NCBI GenBank assembly: GCA_023666965.1 | Contig: JAMPAZ010000001.1 | Coordinates: 946,376-1,010,375, forward strand | Length of the DNA: 64,000 nt | Direction of reading: 5' to 3' | Origin: Muribaculum sp. | GTDB taxonomy: Bacteria; Bacteroidota; Bacteroidia; Bacteroidales; Muribaculaceae | Part shown: positions 36,939 to 46,120 of the stretch, in pieces | Layout of the letters: each line of letters begins with the position of its first letter | How positions within the stretch are numbered: the stretch's first letter is position 1 | Notes under the pieces: generated by a model | Databases searched by the model: none | What the model was told of the DNA's origin: nothing | What the model saw: the letters and a program-made list of their open reading frames with translations, nothing else | Program-made: the position numbers and the translations under genes

Positions 36939-36962
36939 ATGAGTCGTTGAATGAGTCGTTGA
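36939..36962. repeat. 12-bp perfect tandem repeat at the right island border
   Basis: ATGAGTCGTTGA occurs twice head to tail (36,939-36,950 and 36,951-36,962), 29 bases after the last island gene. It could be an insertion-site duplication or simple slippage; I saw no matching copy at the left border. Confidence 0.6.
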
Positions 36963-37017
36963 AATTGTGTGCGGCGTTTTAACATTAATTATTGTGACTT
37001 TTATGAAAAGAATGCAC

Positions 37018-37025
37018 TAAATTTG
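37018..37025 (+). promoter_or_regulatory. -7 element of the nfnAB operon
   Basis: TAAATTTG at 37,018-37,025 matches the Bacteroidales -7 box about 95 bases before the nfnA start. The -33 part is weak (TTG at 36,992-36,994, spacing 23). Confidence 0.5.
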
Positions 37026-37119
37026 CGTTTTGAGCTTGTTTAATAATAAATGCAGCGATTCGAATGGATTTGCTGCAGGTGTATAAATATGAGAAAAACC
37101 AATCATAGTAAAGGTTCTT

Positions 37120-37902
37120 ATGAATAAAATAGTTGAGAAAGAGCATTTCTCTCAAAATGTGGTTAAGCTCGTGGTGGAGGCCCCCGCAATAGCGAGGTCG
37201 CGTCGGCCCGGTCACTTTGTGATAGTGAGAGCCTGCGAGCATGGCGAGCGTATTCCATTGACTATCGCAGATGCCGACATAGAGCGCGGAACGATCACTC
37301 TTGTCGTTCAAAGTGTAGGCGAGTCAACCCGTAAAATTTGCGCACTCGAAGTCGGAGAGTCTTTGACCGACGTGGTGGGCCCCCTTGGCCAAGCCACTCA
37401 TATTGAGAAATTCGGTACGGTAGTCTGTTGCGGTGGAGGAGTTGGCGTGGCTCCTCTGCTCCCGATTATTAAGGGGATGAAGGAGGCCGGCAACAGAGTA
37501 GTGACGGTGCTCGCGGCACGTACTAAAGATTTGATAATTCTTGAGGAGCAAGTCGCCCCGTACTCCGACGAGGTTATAATTATGACCGACGATGGAAGCT
37601 ACGGCACTAAGGGGCTTGTGACTGCCGGCGTGGAGAGCGTGATACAGCGTGAGCATGTCGATTTGGTGGTGACTATCGGGCCGGCTATAATGATGAAGTT
37701 CGTGTCGCTCCTGACTAAAAAGCACGAAATCCCTACAATGTGCTCTTTAAATACAATCATGGTCGACGGTACCGGCATGTGTGGCGCTTGCCGTGTCACG
37801 GTGGGGGGTAAGACCAAGTTCGTCTGCATCGACGGCCCTGAATTTGACGCGCATAAAGTGGATTTCGACGAGATGATGATGCGTCTGCGATCATATAATT
37901 AA
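37120..37902 (+). CDS. nfnA: FAD/NAD-binding small subunit of NfnAB-type ferredoxin:NADP+ oxidoreductase
   Basis: This 260-residue flavoprotein has the ferredoxin-reductase fold. It has an FAD site around RPGHFVIVRACEHGERIPLT and an NAD site GTVVCCGGGVGVAPLLPI. A C-terminal [2Fe-2S] cluster motif contains Cys in MCSLNT, CGAC and VCIDGP. It belongs to the sulfide dehydrogenase / dihydroorotate dehydrogenase electron-transfer group. Directly followed, 22 bases later, by a GltA-like large subunit, it forms the pair that in anaerobes couples NADH and reduced ferredoxin to NADP+ by electron bifurcation. PyrK is an alternative family name, but no pyrD is nearby. Confidence 0.87.
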   Translation: MNKIVEKEHFSQNVVKLVVEAPAIARSRRPGHFVIVRACEHGERIPLTIADADIERGTITLVVQSVGESTRKICALEVGESLTDVVGPLGQATHIEKFGTVVCCGGGVGVAPLLPIIKGMKEAGNRVVTVLAARTKDLIILEEQVAPYSDEVIIMTDDGSYGTKGLVTAGVESVIQREHVDLVVTIGPAIMMKFVSLLTKKHEIPTMCSLNTIMVDGTGMCGACRVTVGGKTKFVCIDGPEFDAHKVDFDEMMMRLRSYN

Positions 37903-37924
37903 CTTTTGTAACGTATTCGGAAAA

Positions 37925-39409
37925 ATGGATAAGAATAAGACTACCTCGGCTCCGCGTGATGCCCGGTGGCGCGAGGAATTGCGCAAGTCTATGACAGCGA
38001 AGGAGCGAGGAGCCATCCCTCGCGTTAAAATGCCCGAACTGGATCCCGGCTACCGCATTACCTGTAATGAGGAGGTTAACCGGGGGCTATCTGCCGAAGC
38101 TGCCGTGCTCGAAGCTAAGCGCTGCTTGGACTGCCCCGACCCTCAGTGTGTCACGGGGTGCCCTGTAAATATAAATATACCGGGATTTATAAAAAACATC
38201 CAGCGAGAGGAGTTTCATAAAGCGGCGGTCGTGCTGAAAGAGACCAGCGCGCTTCCTGCCGTGTGCGGCCGTGTATGTCCGCAGGAGAAACAATGCGAAT
38301 CGCGGTGCATCTACCATAAAATGAAGAAGGAGCCTGTCGCGATTGGCTATCTTGAACGCTTTGCCGCCGACTTTGAACGCGAGAGCGGGGATCACGCTTG
38401 TCCGGATATGGCCGAGCCGAACGGTATAAAGGTTGCTGTCGTCGGCTCAGGGCCGGCCGGTCTGTCGTTTGCGGGCGATATGGTGAAGCGAGGCTATGAT
38501 GTGACAGTATTTGAAGCGCTCCACGAGATAGGAGGGGTGCTTAAGTACGGTATACCCGAATTCCGCTTGCCCAATGCCGTGGTAGATGTCGAAATCAATG
38601 CTCTTGCGTCGCTCGGTGTGAAGTTCATAAAAGACTGCATTATAGGGAAGACATATAGCTACGATGACCTTCACGAGATGGGTTTTAAGGGGATATTTGT
38701 CGGCTCCGGAGCCGGATTGCCCCGCTTTATGGGTATTCCCGGTGAAAACTATATAGGCGTAATGTCGTGCAATGAGTATCTGACTCGAATTAATCTTATG
38801 GGAGCCGGCCGAAATGGGTATGACACTCCGGTGCTTCGTGGCCGTAATGTGGCGGTTATCGGCGGCGGTAATACCGCGATGGATGCTGTCAGAACTGCCC
38901 GACGCATGGGCGCCGAGCGTGCTATGGTGGTATATCGTCGAAGTGAGGCCGAGATGCCTGCTCGAGCAGAAGAGGTCAAGCACGCTAAAGAGGAAGGCGT
39001 GGAGTTTATGACGTTGCATAACCCCTTGGAATATATTGCAGACGAAAAAGGGCATGTTATGACCATGCGGCTCCAGCGTATGGAACTTGGCGCACCCGAT
39101 GCGTCCGGTCGCCGGTCGCCGATCGCCGTAGAAGGCGATGTGGTAGACATACCCGTGGATTTGGTAATAGTCAGTGTGGGAGTTTCTCCGAATCCGTTGA
39201 TTCCTAATTCTATAGAATCGCTTGAAGTGTCGAAGCGAGGGACGATTGTCGTAGATGAAACTACGATGAGGTCATCGTTGCCGGACATTTATGCCGGGGG
39301 CGACATCGTGCGCGGAGGAGCCACCGTCATACTTGCAATGGGCGACGGGCGACATGCAGCGGAGTCAATGGACGCGTCTTTAGCTGGCGCATCTGCCATG
39401 CAACCATGA
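37925..39409 (+). CDS. nfnB: NADPH-binding large subunit NfnB (annotated elsewhere as homotetrameric glutamate synthase GltA)
   Basis: This 494-residue protein starts with two [4Fe-4S] motifs (CLDCPDPQCVTGCPV and CGRVCPQEKQCESRC). It continues with two dinucleotide-binding domains: VVGSGPAGLSFAGDM for FAD and VIGGGNTAMDAVRTARRMG for NADP(H). The end shows the usual PDIYAGGDIVRGGATVI. The sequence family is called GltA, but pairing with the upstream NfnA-like gene points to reduced-ferredoxin:NADP+ oxidoreductase. Its last 83 bases overlap the 3' end of the convergent MATE gene. Confidence 0.9.
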   Translation: MDKNKTTSAPRDARWREELRKSMTAKERGAIPRVKMPELDPGYRITCNEEVNRGLSAEAAVLEAKRCLDCPDPQCVTGCPVNINIPGFIKNIQREEFHKAAVVLKETSALPAVCGRVCPQEKQCESRCIYHKMKKEPVAIGYLERFAADFERESGDHACPDMAEPNGIKVAVVGSGPAGLSFAGDMVKRGYDVTVFEALHEIGGVLKYGIPEFRLPNAVVDVEINALASLGVKFIKDCIIGKTYSYDDLHEMGFKGIFVGSGAGLPRFMGIPGENYIGVMSCNEYLTRINLMGAGRNGYDTPVLRGRNVAVIGGGNTAMDAVRTARRMGAERAMVVYRRSEAEMPARAEEVKHAKEEGVEFMTLHNPLEYIADEKGHVMTMRLQRMELGAPDASGRRSPIAVEGDVVDIPVDLVIVSVGVSPNPLIPNSIESLEVSKRGTIVVDETTMRSSLPDIYAGGDIVRGGATVILAMGDGRHAAESMDASLAGASAMQP

Positions 39410-40736
39410 CTGCCGAGGTGACGATGCACATTGCATCCGAAGTCGGAAATGATGCCCAAACTCCTTCGAGACCGTACTGACGCGGTAATATTAGCAATAG
39501 AGGAATAAGGAATATCACTTGGCGGATAAGACTCAGGAATATGGATTTGCCCGCCATACCGATTGATTGGAAAAGAGTTGTAGCCACGATGGGGAACCCT
39601 ACAGTCCAAAATGCCATCGTGGCTATCTTTAGACTTTTACAGGTGGCCGCTGTCAATTCTGGGTCTACAGTGAACGCCTTTGCTATAGCCTCCGGGAAAA
39701 ACACACTTATGCATGAACCCAGTGAAGTCACTAAAGTCCCTGCAATGGCCGAGAGCCAGAATGCGCGTTTCATGCGGTCATAGTTGCCGGCTCCGTAATT
39801 ATAGCCTAATATTGGCTGTATTCCTTGGCATATGCCTACCACGACCATGCACAAGAGCGACGTGTAGGTGGAGAATATGCCCACTGCTCCGATGGCTATG
39901 TCGCCTCCGTATGTGTAGAGCGAGCGGTTAATAATAGTGTTTATGGCCGATGAGCAGAAGTTGACGATGCTTGGCGCCGCTCCAATGCCGATGATTGACA
40001 TTATTATGGGTCGGCTTAGCTTGTAGATGCCGCGTTTGAAGTGCAGAACTGAATCTTTTCGGCAAAAATGTGCCAGCACGAAAGCCATTCCGATGGTCAT
40101 TGATATGTCAGTGGCTATTGCCGCGCCCTTTATGCCGAGGTTTAGGATGAAAATGAAGATTGGCGCAAGGATGACGTTGCATCCGGCTCCTATGAACATG
40201 GTAATCATGGCCGCCTTGGGATAGCCTGATGCGCGCATGACATTGTTTAAGCTGTACATTATGTTCATTACCATCATTCCCGGTAGGAGATACTGCATAA
40301 AGTCGCGGGCATAAGGCAACGTCACGTCAGATGCGCCGAATGCACGCAGTATGTCGTCAAGAAATAGAGCGAAAAGACTGATGTAGACAATAGCGTTGGT
40401 TACAATAAGCACGATTGAGTTTCCAAGCACCCTTTGTGCGCCCAAAAGGTTGTTTTGTCCAAGCAGAATCGATACCCTCGCCGCAGCACCTGCGCCGATA
40501 AGCACACCTATGGCTGTGCTTACATTCATCACCGGGAAGGTTATGGCAAGCCCGGCAATAGCTTCAGGCCCGACACCGCGTCCGATGAAAATTCTGTCTA
40601 TGACATTATAAAGCGACATGACAACCATGCCTACAACGGCCGGAAGACTGTATTCCCACAGGAGTCGGCCTATCGGTCTGGTGGCAAGTTCGGTTACGTC
40701 CGTGCTTGGCCTTATTGCGCGATTATTCATTTGCAT
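39327..40736 (-). CDS. MATE-family efflux transporter
   Basis: This 469-residue inner-membrane exporter has about twelve hydrophobic helices. It uses Na+ or H+ gradients to expel drugs or metabolites. Family features include the start RPIGRLLWEYSLPAVVGMVV, VIDRIFIGRGVGPEAIAGLAI, GAGAAARVSILLGQNN, and in the second half GICQGIQPILGYNYGAGNYDR. The substrate is unknown. The start overlaps the stop of the upstream phosphatase gene by 10 bases, so the two are cotranscribed. The C-terminal tail overlaps nfnB on the other strand. Confidence 0.94.
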   Translation of the reverse strand: MQMNNRAIRPSTDVTELATRPIGRLLWEYSLPAVVGMVVMSLYNVIDRIFIGRGVGPEAIAGLAITFPVMNVSTAIGVLIGAGAAARVSILLGQNNLLGAQRVLGNSIVLIVTNAIVYISLFALFLDDILRAFGASDVTLPYARDFMQYLLPGMMVMNIMYSLNNVMRASGYPKAAMITMFIGAGCNVILAPIFIFILNLGIKGAAIATDISMTIGMAFVLAHFCRKDSVLHFKRGIYKLSRPIIMSIIGIGAAPSIVNFCSSAINTIINRSLYTYGGDIAIGAVGIFSTYTSLLCMVVVGICQGIQPILGYNYGAGNYDRMKRAFWLSAIAGTLVTSLGSCISVFFPEAIAKAFTVDPELTAATCKSLKIATMAFWTVGFPIVATTLFQSIGMAGKSIFLSLIRQVIFLIPLLLILPRQYGLEGVWASFPTSDAMCIVTSAVMVAWQMRQLKTRPLTPLHVARRPLQV

Positions 40737-41254
40737 TCAGTAGTTAAAAGGTGATAAAGATTTTCACAAGAATCCTCAAGTAGGTCGAGTACAAGTTCAA
40801 AGCCTTCAGCCCCTTCATAATATGGGTCGGGAACGTAGTCGTAGCGGGTGGCTCTTCGGAAAAACAAATTCATAGGCACGATTTTCTTCTCATCGTCGAC
40901 CGAAGGTGCCATACGCTTTAAGGTTGTCTCGTTGCTGCTGTCCATGGCTATTATGAGGTCGAAATCTTCAAAATCGGTGGATTTAATCTGCCTTGCCCGA
41001 TGAGTCAGTTCATAACCGCGGCGGCGCGCATGGACACGCATCCTTTTATCCGGCAAGTCGCCCGAGTGGCCTCCGTAAGTCCCGGCGGAGTCTATGACCC
41101 ATCTTTCCCGGTCGCCATGGCTTTCCGCCACGGAATTCATAATGCCGTCTGCGGCCGGTGAGCGGCAGATATTGCCCAGACATACGAATAAGACACGTAT
41201 TTTGGATTTATTTTTTAGTTCGTTCACGATAGCCTGTAAGTCGCATTGCTTCAT
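40727..41254 (-). CDS. Low-molecular-weight protein-tyrosine phosphatase
   Basis: This cytosolic phosphatase removes phosphate from tyrosine residues. The P-loop VLFVCLGNICRSPAADGIM contains the C-x5-R-S signature. The catalytic Asp lies in the late DPYYEGAEGF segment. The ATG at 41,254 gives 175 residues; an open frame further upstream exists but lies over the promoter at 41,284-41,291. Its stop overlaps the MATE start by 10 bases. The target proteins are unknown; relatives act on capsule kinases or arsenate. Confidence 0.9.
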   Translation of the reverse strand: MKQCDLQAIVNELKNKSKIRVLFVCLGNICRSPAADGIMNSVAESHGDRERWVIDSAGTYGGHSGDLPDKRMRVHARRRGYELTHRARQIKSTDFEDFDLIIAMDSSNETTLKRMAPSVDDEKKIVPMNLFFRRATRYDYVPDPYYEGAEGFELVLDLLEDSCENLYHLLTTECK

Positions 41255-41283
41255 ACCCGGTGTAATAGATGGTTCATATAATG

Positions 41284-41291
41284 CAAAGATA
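41284..41291 (-). promoter_or_regulatory. -7 element of the phosphatase-MATE operon
   Basis: Minus-strand TATCTTTG (41,291-41,284) is an exact TAnnTTTG box 30 bases before the phosphatase start at 41,254, and it argues against the longer upstream start. No clear TTTG at -33. Confidence 0.5.
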
Positions 41292-41334
41292 CTGAAAAAT
41301 CGGGGGTGGGGGAAATGAAATGAAAAAAAATAGT

Positions 41335-41342
41335 TATCTTTG
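41335..41342 (+). promoter_or_regulatory. -7 element of parC
   Basis: Plus-strand TATCTTTG (41,335-41,342) lies 62 bases before the parC start. It is back to back with the minus-strand element at 41,284-41,291. The -33 region is A-rich and not a good match. Confidence 0.5.
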
Positions 41343-41404
41343 TACGTGATGGGGTGTGCATACACATGCCGCGCCATATTACCCATGAATTTTCACATTG
41401 AGCA

Positions 41405-44056
41405 ATGACCGACGATAATAATATTTCTGACAGCAACGATAAAAAGAAACCGCGTGTGACTTTGGACACAAACGACGATATGGTGCGTCATCAGTTGAGA
41501 GGAATGTACCAAAGCTGGTTCTTGGACTATGCCTCGTATGTGATTTTGGAACGTGCGGTGCCGCATATTACCGATGGCTTAAAACCAGTGCAGCGACGCA
41601 TTTTGCATTCGATGAAGACCCTTGATGACGGAAGGTTTAACAAGGTGGCAAACATCGTTGGAAATACCATGCAGTACCATCCTCATGGCGACGCTTCGAT
41701 CAACGATGCTTTGGTTCAACTCGGTCAAAAAGATTTGCTCGTGGAGACCCAGGGTAACTGGGGAAATGTGCTGACCGGAGCTTCCGCGGCGGCGGGCCGA
41801 TACATTGAGGCGCGTTTGTCTCCGTTTGCCCTTGAGGTGCTCTACAATCCAAAGGTAACCGATTGGACGGTCAGCTACGATGGACGCAAGCCGGAGCCTG
41901 TCACGCTGCCTGCTAAGTTTCCGCTTTTGCTCGTTCAGGGAGTGGAGGGAATCGCCGTAGGTCTGTCGTCGAAGATATTGCCCCACAACTTTAATGAAAT
42001 AATCGATGCCGCGATCGCGTATCTGCGCGATGAACCGTTTGAACTCTTTCCGGACTTCGTCACCGGTGGATTCTTGGATGTCAGTAAGTATAACGATGGA
42101 GAACGCGGTGGTTCGGTGCGCATAAGGGCAAAGATTGAAAAGGTCGACAACAAGACTTTGGCCATCACCGAGATACCATTCGGTAAAACCACCCTGTCGA
42201 TTCGTGACTCAATTGAAAGGGCTGCCGAGAAAGGTAAGATTAAAGTGAAAAAAGTCGAGGACATGACTTCGGACAAAGCTTTAATTTTAGTCCATCTTCT
42301 GCCCGGAACGTCGTCTGATAAAGCCATTGACGCGCTGTATGCGTTTACTGACTGCGAATTGAGTATATCGCCTAACTGCTGTGTGATTTCGGATAAGAAG
42401 CCATGCTTCCTTGGCGTTAGCGATGTGCTTCGACACAGCGTCGACACCACAAAGGATATTCTGCGCCGCGAGCTTGAAATAAAAAAGGGGGAAATCGAGG
42501 AGTCGTTGCACTTTGCTTCGCTCGAACGGATATTCATCGAGGAGAGGATATATAAAGATATGGAGTATGAAGAAGGAAAGTCTGTGGATGCAGTCCTTGA
42601 CCATATCGACCGTCGGTTGGAACCGTTCAAGCCGAAATTCATTCGCGAAGTGACGCGCGACGACCTGCTTCGTCTTGAAGAAATCAAGATGAAGCGAATA
42701 CATCGATTTAACAGCGAAGAAGCCGATCGGCAAATAGCTAAGTATAAGAGCGGAATTGAAGAGATTAACTCTAATTTATCTAAACTCGTTGAGTTTACGA
42801 TCAATTGGTATTCACATTTGAAAGAGCGTTACGGCGATGCATATCCACGCAACACCGTCATACGCGGATTTGACAATATTGAGGCCGCAAAAGTAGCTGA
42901 AGCTAACGAACGCCTGTACATAAACCGTGAAGAAGGATTTATCGGTACCTCGTTGAAGAAGGATGAATATGTCTGCAACTGTTCCGATATCGACGATATT
43001 ATCATCTTCTATAAGGACGGCAAATATAAGGTGGTAAAAGTGCAGGAAAAGATGTTTGTCGGCAAAAATGTGTTGTATGTCAACGTGTTTAAACGAAACG
43101 ACTCACGAACTATATATAATGTCATTTACCAGAACGGCAAGGGTGGCACATTCTATATGAAACGATTCGCAGTGACAGGCGTGACGCGCGATAAGGATTA
43201 TGACCTGACACAAGGGTTGCCCGGATCCAAGGTTGCATGGTTTTCCGCGAATCCGAACGGCGAAGCCGAGGTAGTGAAAGTAACGCTAAAGCCGAAATTG
43301 AGACTTAAAACCCTACAATTTGACGTGGATTTCGGACAACTTGCCATTAAGGGCAAACAGTCGCAAGGCAATATTGTAACCAAAAACGAGGTTCATCGAT
43401 TCTCTTTGAAGGAGAAAGGGGCTTCAACTCTTGGCGGACGCGAGGTGTGGTTTGATCCTGATGTATTTAGACTGAATTACGACAAACGAGGTGAGTTTAT
43501 CGGGGAATTTGCAGGTAACGACAAGGTTTTGGTCATTTTAAAGAGCGGAGAATACTATATGTCGTCGTTTGATGCCGGAAACCATTACGAGGATAATATA
43601 TTGCGGATTGAAAAATACAGGCCGGGACATGTCTGGACCGCAGTTCTATATGATGCCGACCAGGGATTCCCATACATCAAGCGGTTTACCTTTGAACCTG
43701 CCGTCAAACGGACTCGGTTTCTGGGTGATAACGAAAAGTCGAGCCTTATTTTGCTAAGCGATGCGCCGGGTTGTCGTCTTGAGGTGACATTCGGCGGCAA
43801 TGACGCTTTCCGTGAACCGATGATTATAGAGGCTTCGGAATTCATTGCGGTGAAGAGTTTAAAAGCGAAGGGGAAGAGATTGACCACGTATGAAATTTCC
43901 GAGGTTAAGGAGATTGAGCCGGTTGAAGTCGATGACTATGAGGATGCTGATTCGGTAGAAGACGATGCCGAAGAGCCGTCGACTGGCCCTGTAGAACCTG
44001 ATCGCTCCGACGATGAAGTCCGCGACGAAATCAACGGTCAACAACGAATTTTTTAA
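41405..44056 (+). CDS. parC: DNA topoisomerase IV / gyrase A-type subunit (ParC-like)
   Basis: This is the DNA-cleaving subunit of a type IIA topoisomerase that separates daughter chromosomes. In 883 residues it has the winged-helix domain (ERAVPHITDGLKPVQRRILH, NTMQYHPHGDASINDALV) and the active-site tyrosine in AAGRYIEARLS (Tyr133). Coiled-coil arms and a degenerate beta-pinwheel C-terminal domain follow. An acidic tail (DYEDADSVEDDAEEPS) ends the protein. The canonical GyrA box was not seen, which favours ParC. A parE gene is not in the window. Confidence 0.92.
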   Translation: MTDDNNISDSNDKKKPRVTLDTNDDMVRHQLRGMYQSWFLDYASYVILERAVPHITDGLKPVQRRILHSMKTLDDGRFNKVANIVGNTMQYHPHGDASINDALVQLGQKDLLVETQGNWGNVLTGASAAAGRYIEARLSPFALEVLYNPKVTDWTVSYDGRKPEPVTLPAKFPLLLVQGVEGIAVGLSSKILPHNFNEIIDAAIAYLRDEPFELFPDFVTGGFLDVSKYNDGERGGSVRIRAKIEKVDNKTLAITEIPFGKTTLSIRDSIERAAEKGKIKVKKVEDMTSDKALILVHLLPGTSSDKAIDALYAFTDCELSISPNCCVISDKKPCFLGVSDVLRHSVDTTKDILRRELEIKKGEIEESLHFASLERIFIEERIYKDMEYEEGKSVDAVLDHIDRRLEPFKPKFIREVTRDDLLRLEEIKMKRIHRFNSEEADRQIAKYKSGIEEINSNLSKLVEFTINWYSHLKERYGDAYPRNTVIRGFDNIEAAKVAEANERLYINREEGFIGTSLKKDEYVCNCSDIDDIIIFYKDGKYKVVKVQEKMFVGKNVLYVNVFKRNDSRTIYNVIYQNGKGGTFYMKRFAVTGVTRDKDYDLTQGLPGSKVAWFSANPNGEAEVVKVTLKPKLRLKTLQFDVDFGQLAIKGKQSQGNIVTKNEVHRFSLKEKGASTLGGREVWFDPDVFRLNYDKRGEFIGEFAGNDKVLVILKSGEYYMSSFDAGNHYEDNILRIEKYRPGHVWTAVLYDADQGFPYIKRFTFEPAVKRTRFLGDNEKSSLILLSDAPGCRLEVTFGGNDAFREPMIIEASEFIAVKSLKAKGKRLTTYEISEVKEIEPVEVDDYEDADSVEDDAEEPSTGPVEPDRSDDEVRDEINGQQRIF

Positions 44057-44078
44057 ATTAACCTCAGACTCATAATTG

Positions 44079-44945
44079 ATGAAGATAAAGAATCTGTTCA
44101 TACGTCTTTCGATGCTGTTTATTAGCTTCGTTATTGTCGTCGGCGAGGTTCGTGCGTCGGATGACGCCGAAACTATTCGTCCCGTGACATCTGCCTATAT
44201 GTTCAATATCGGCGGAGCAAAGTTGATAAACACATATCTAACGCCTATAAAGTACTCCGGACTTGATTTCGGGTTTGCATACGAGCGGATGCAGGCAATG
44301 AAGTTTGATCCCGAACGTTGGGTAATGCGCCTTCATGCATCAATAGACATGAACAAGACTGAGAATCCCGTGCGTAATGCCGACATGTGGCGTCTTGTCG
44401 GCGATGTGTCGTGGGGTATGACTTATCGGTGGCGTCTCCCTTACGGAATAGTAGTAGCGGCAGGTGGCAGTACGGGTGTCGATCTTGGGTGCGTTTATAA
44501 TCCTCGAAATGGTAATAATCCTGTAGCGGTCGAGGCTGCTTGGACCGTGAATGCTACAGGATATGCAACTTGGCAAACCAAAATCGGCCGCCTACCCCTG
44601 ACATTTAAGTACCAGCCGACAATTCCTTTGGCCGGAGTGTTCTTTTCTCCTGACTATGGCGAACTGTTTTATGAAATATACTTGGGCAATCACAGTGGGC
44701 TGGCTCATTTCGCCTGGTGGGGAAGCTATTTCAGAATGGACAATTTGCTGACCGCCGACCTTCACTTCGGAGCAACTGCGCTTAGACTCGGATTCAGGAG
44801 CGATCTCCTTTCTACAAAAGTCAATAATATAGTGACGCGGGCGATAACATACTCCGCTGTTATTGGTGTGTCGGGCGAATGGATGAGTATTAATCCTCGT
44901 AAGCGCCCTAATCCTGAAGCACGTATGATTTCAGCACTTTATTAG
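44079..44945 (+). CDS. DUF3316-like predicted outer-membrane barrel protein
   Basis: This 288-residue product from the ATG at 44,079 has a signal peptide (ISFVIVVGEVRA). Alternating aromatic and polar strands follow, typical of a small beta-barrel, for example GLDFGFAYERMQ, DVSWGMTYRWRLPYGIVVAAGG and YFRMDNLLTADLHFGATALRLGF in pieces. I place it in DUF3316, a Bacteroidales family without known role. It lies 22 bases after parC and 11 bases before an S41 peptidase lipoprotein gene, so it may be cotranscribed with both. Confidence 0.72.
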   Translation: MKIKNLFIRLSMLFISFVIVVGEVRASDDAETIRPVTSAYMFNIGGAKLINTYLTPIKYSGLDFGFAYERMQAMKFDPERWVMRLHASIDMNKTENPVRNADMWRLVGDVSWGMTYRWRLPYGIVVAAGGSTGVDLGCVYNPRNGNNPVAVEAAWTVNATGYATWQTKIGRLPLTFKYQPTIPLAGVFFSPDYGELFYEIYLGNHSGLAHFAWWGSYFRMDNLLTADLHFGATALRLGFRSDLLSTKVNNIVTRAITYSAVIGVSGEWMSINPRKRPNPEARMISALY

Positions 44946-44956
44946 CTATTTCTGGT

Positions 44957-45979
44957 ATGAAAAATCTTATTTATTGGATGTCAGTCATTATGTTGGCATT
45001 GCCGTTGGCCGGATGCCACAAAGTGGATGAATGGAACAATAATCCGAAAGGAAATTTTGAGGCACTTTGGACTATTCTCGACGAACACTATTGCTTTTTT
45101 GAAGAAAAAGGTGTCGACTGGCGTGCCGTGCGCGAAAAGTATGAGCCTAAAATTAATGATGCGATGACCCAGCGCGAACTTTTCTTCGTTTGCGCAGACA
45201 TGCTTGACGAACTTAAAGACGGACATACCAACCTAATCTCGTCGTTTAACACATCTTATTACCGTAAATGGTGGAGCGACTATCCCGACAACTACAGCGA
45301 ACGGTTGGTAGAACAATATTATTTAAACTTTAACTATCTAAGCACCGGGGGAATAGACTATGCCATCCTCCCCCAAAATGTGGGTTATTTAAGGTATGGT
45401 AGCTTTGCAAACACAATCGGGGAAGGAAATCTTGATAATGTCCTTTTCTATCTTGACCCATGCGACGCGCTGATAATAGACATCCGAAACAACGGCGGCG
45501 GCAACATGACTAATGTTGAGACATTCGTGCGACGATTCATTACCGAACGAATACTTGCCGGATATATTTCGCATAAGACCGGCCCCGGGCATGAAGACTT
45601 TTCAAAACCTTATGCATACTATTTTGATCCAGCAGAAAAGGGTCGCGTAATGTGGGGAAAACCGGTCGTTGTCCTTACGAGCCGTGGCACATTCAGTGCC
45701 GCAAACAATTTTGTGTCGATCATGAAATATATTCCTGGAGTTACCATAATCGGGAGCACTACCGGGGGTGGCAGCGGAATGCCGTTCAATTCCGAACTTC
45801 CGAACGGTTGGGGTGTCCGGTTCTCGGCATGTTCGGTGCTTGATTGTAAAGGGCAAAGTACTGAATTTGGAGTAGATCCTTCTCCGGGATGTGAAGTGGA
45901 TCTTGACCCCCAGGCGGCCGTCGAAGGGCGAGACACTATTCTCGACTTTGCCGTCGGCTATTTGACGTCCGGTTCCTGA
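44957..45979 (+). CDS. S41-family C-terminal-processing-type peptidase lipoprotein
   Basis: This is a 340-residue lipoprotein (lipobox LAGC, Cys20). The S41 core is seen in LKDGHTNL, DALIIDIRNNGGG and the nucleophile segment LTSRGTFSAANNF, where Ser247 would be catalytic, followed by GSTTGGGSGMPF. There is no clear PDZ domain between the N-terminal helices and the core. The substrate is unknown. It follows the DUF3316 gene and ends before a terminator hairpin at 45,999. Confidence 0.87.
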   Translation: MKNLIYWMSVIMLALPLAGCHKVDEWNNNPKGNFEALWTILDEHYCFFEEKGVDWRAVREKYEPKINDAMTQRELFFVCADMLDELKDGHTNLISSFNTSYYRKWWSDYPDNYSERLVEQYYLNFNYLSTGGIDYAILPQNVGYLRYGSFANTIGEGNLDNVLFYLDPCDALIIDIRNNGGGNMTNVETFVRRFITERILAGYISHKTGPGHEDFSKPYAYYFDPAEKGRVMWGKPVVVLTSRGTFSAANNFVSIMKYIPGVTIIGSTTGGGSGMPFNSELPNGWGVRFSACSVLDCKGQSTEFGVDPSPGCEVDLDPQAAVEGRDTILDFAVGYLTSGS

Positions 45980-45998
45980 ACGATATTTTAACCCTTAT

Positions 45999-46025
45999 AA
46001 GTAAGCTAATTCTCGTTGCTTACTT
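45999..46025 (+). terminator. hairpin after the S41 peptidase gene
   Basis: Perfect 8-base arms AAGTAAGC (45,999-46,006) and GCTTACTT (46,018-46,025) with an 11-base loop lie 20 bases after the stop. A short T run follows about 10 bases later. Confidence 0.6.
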
Positions 46026-46120
46026 AAGTCCGTCGTTTTTCTACAGACTCTAAATAAGACGTAAATTTAATTAAAAATAGTGGTGTGGTCGAAACATCTC
46101 TCAACAGACACGCATCATTA

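Noticed and set aside
41255-41386. N-terminal extension of the tyrosine phosphatase
   Set aside because: It covers the predicted promoter for the gene and has a composition unlike the protein.
41935-42804. 289-codon open frame on the minus strand
   Set aside because: Antisense to parC and extremely Ser-rich, typical of a shadow frame.
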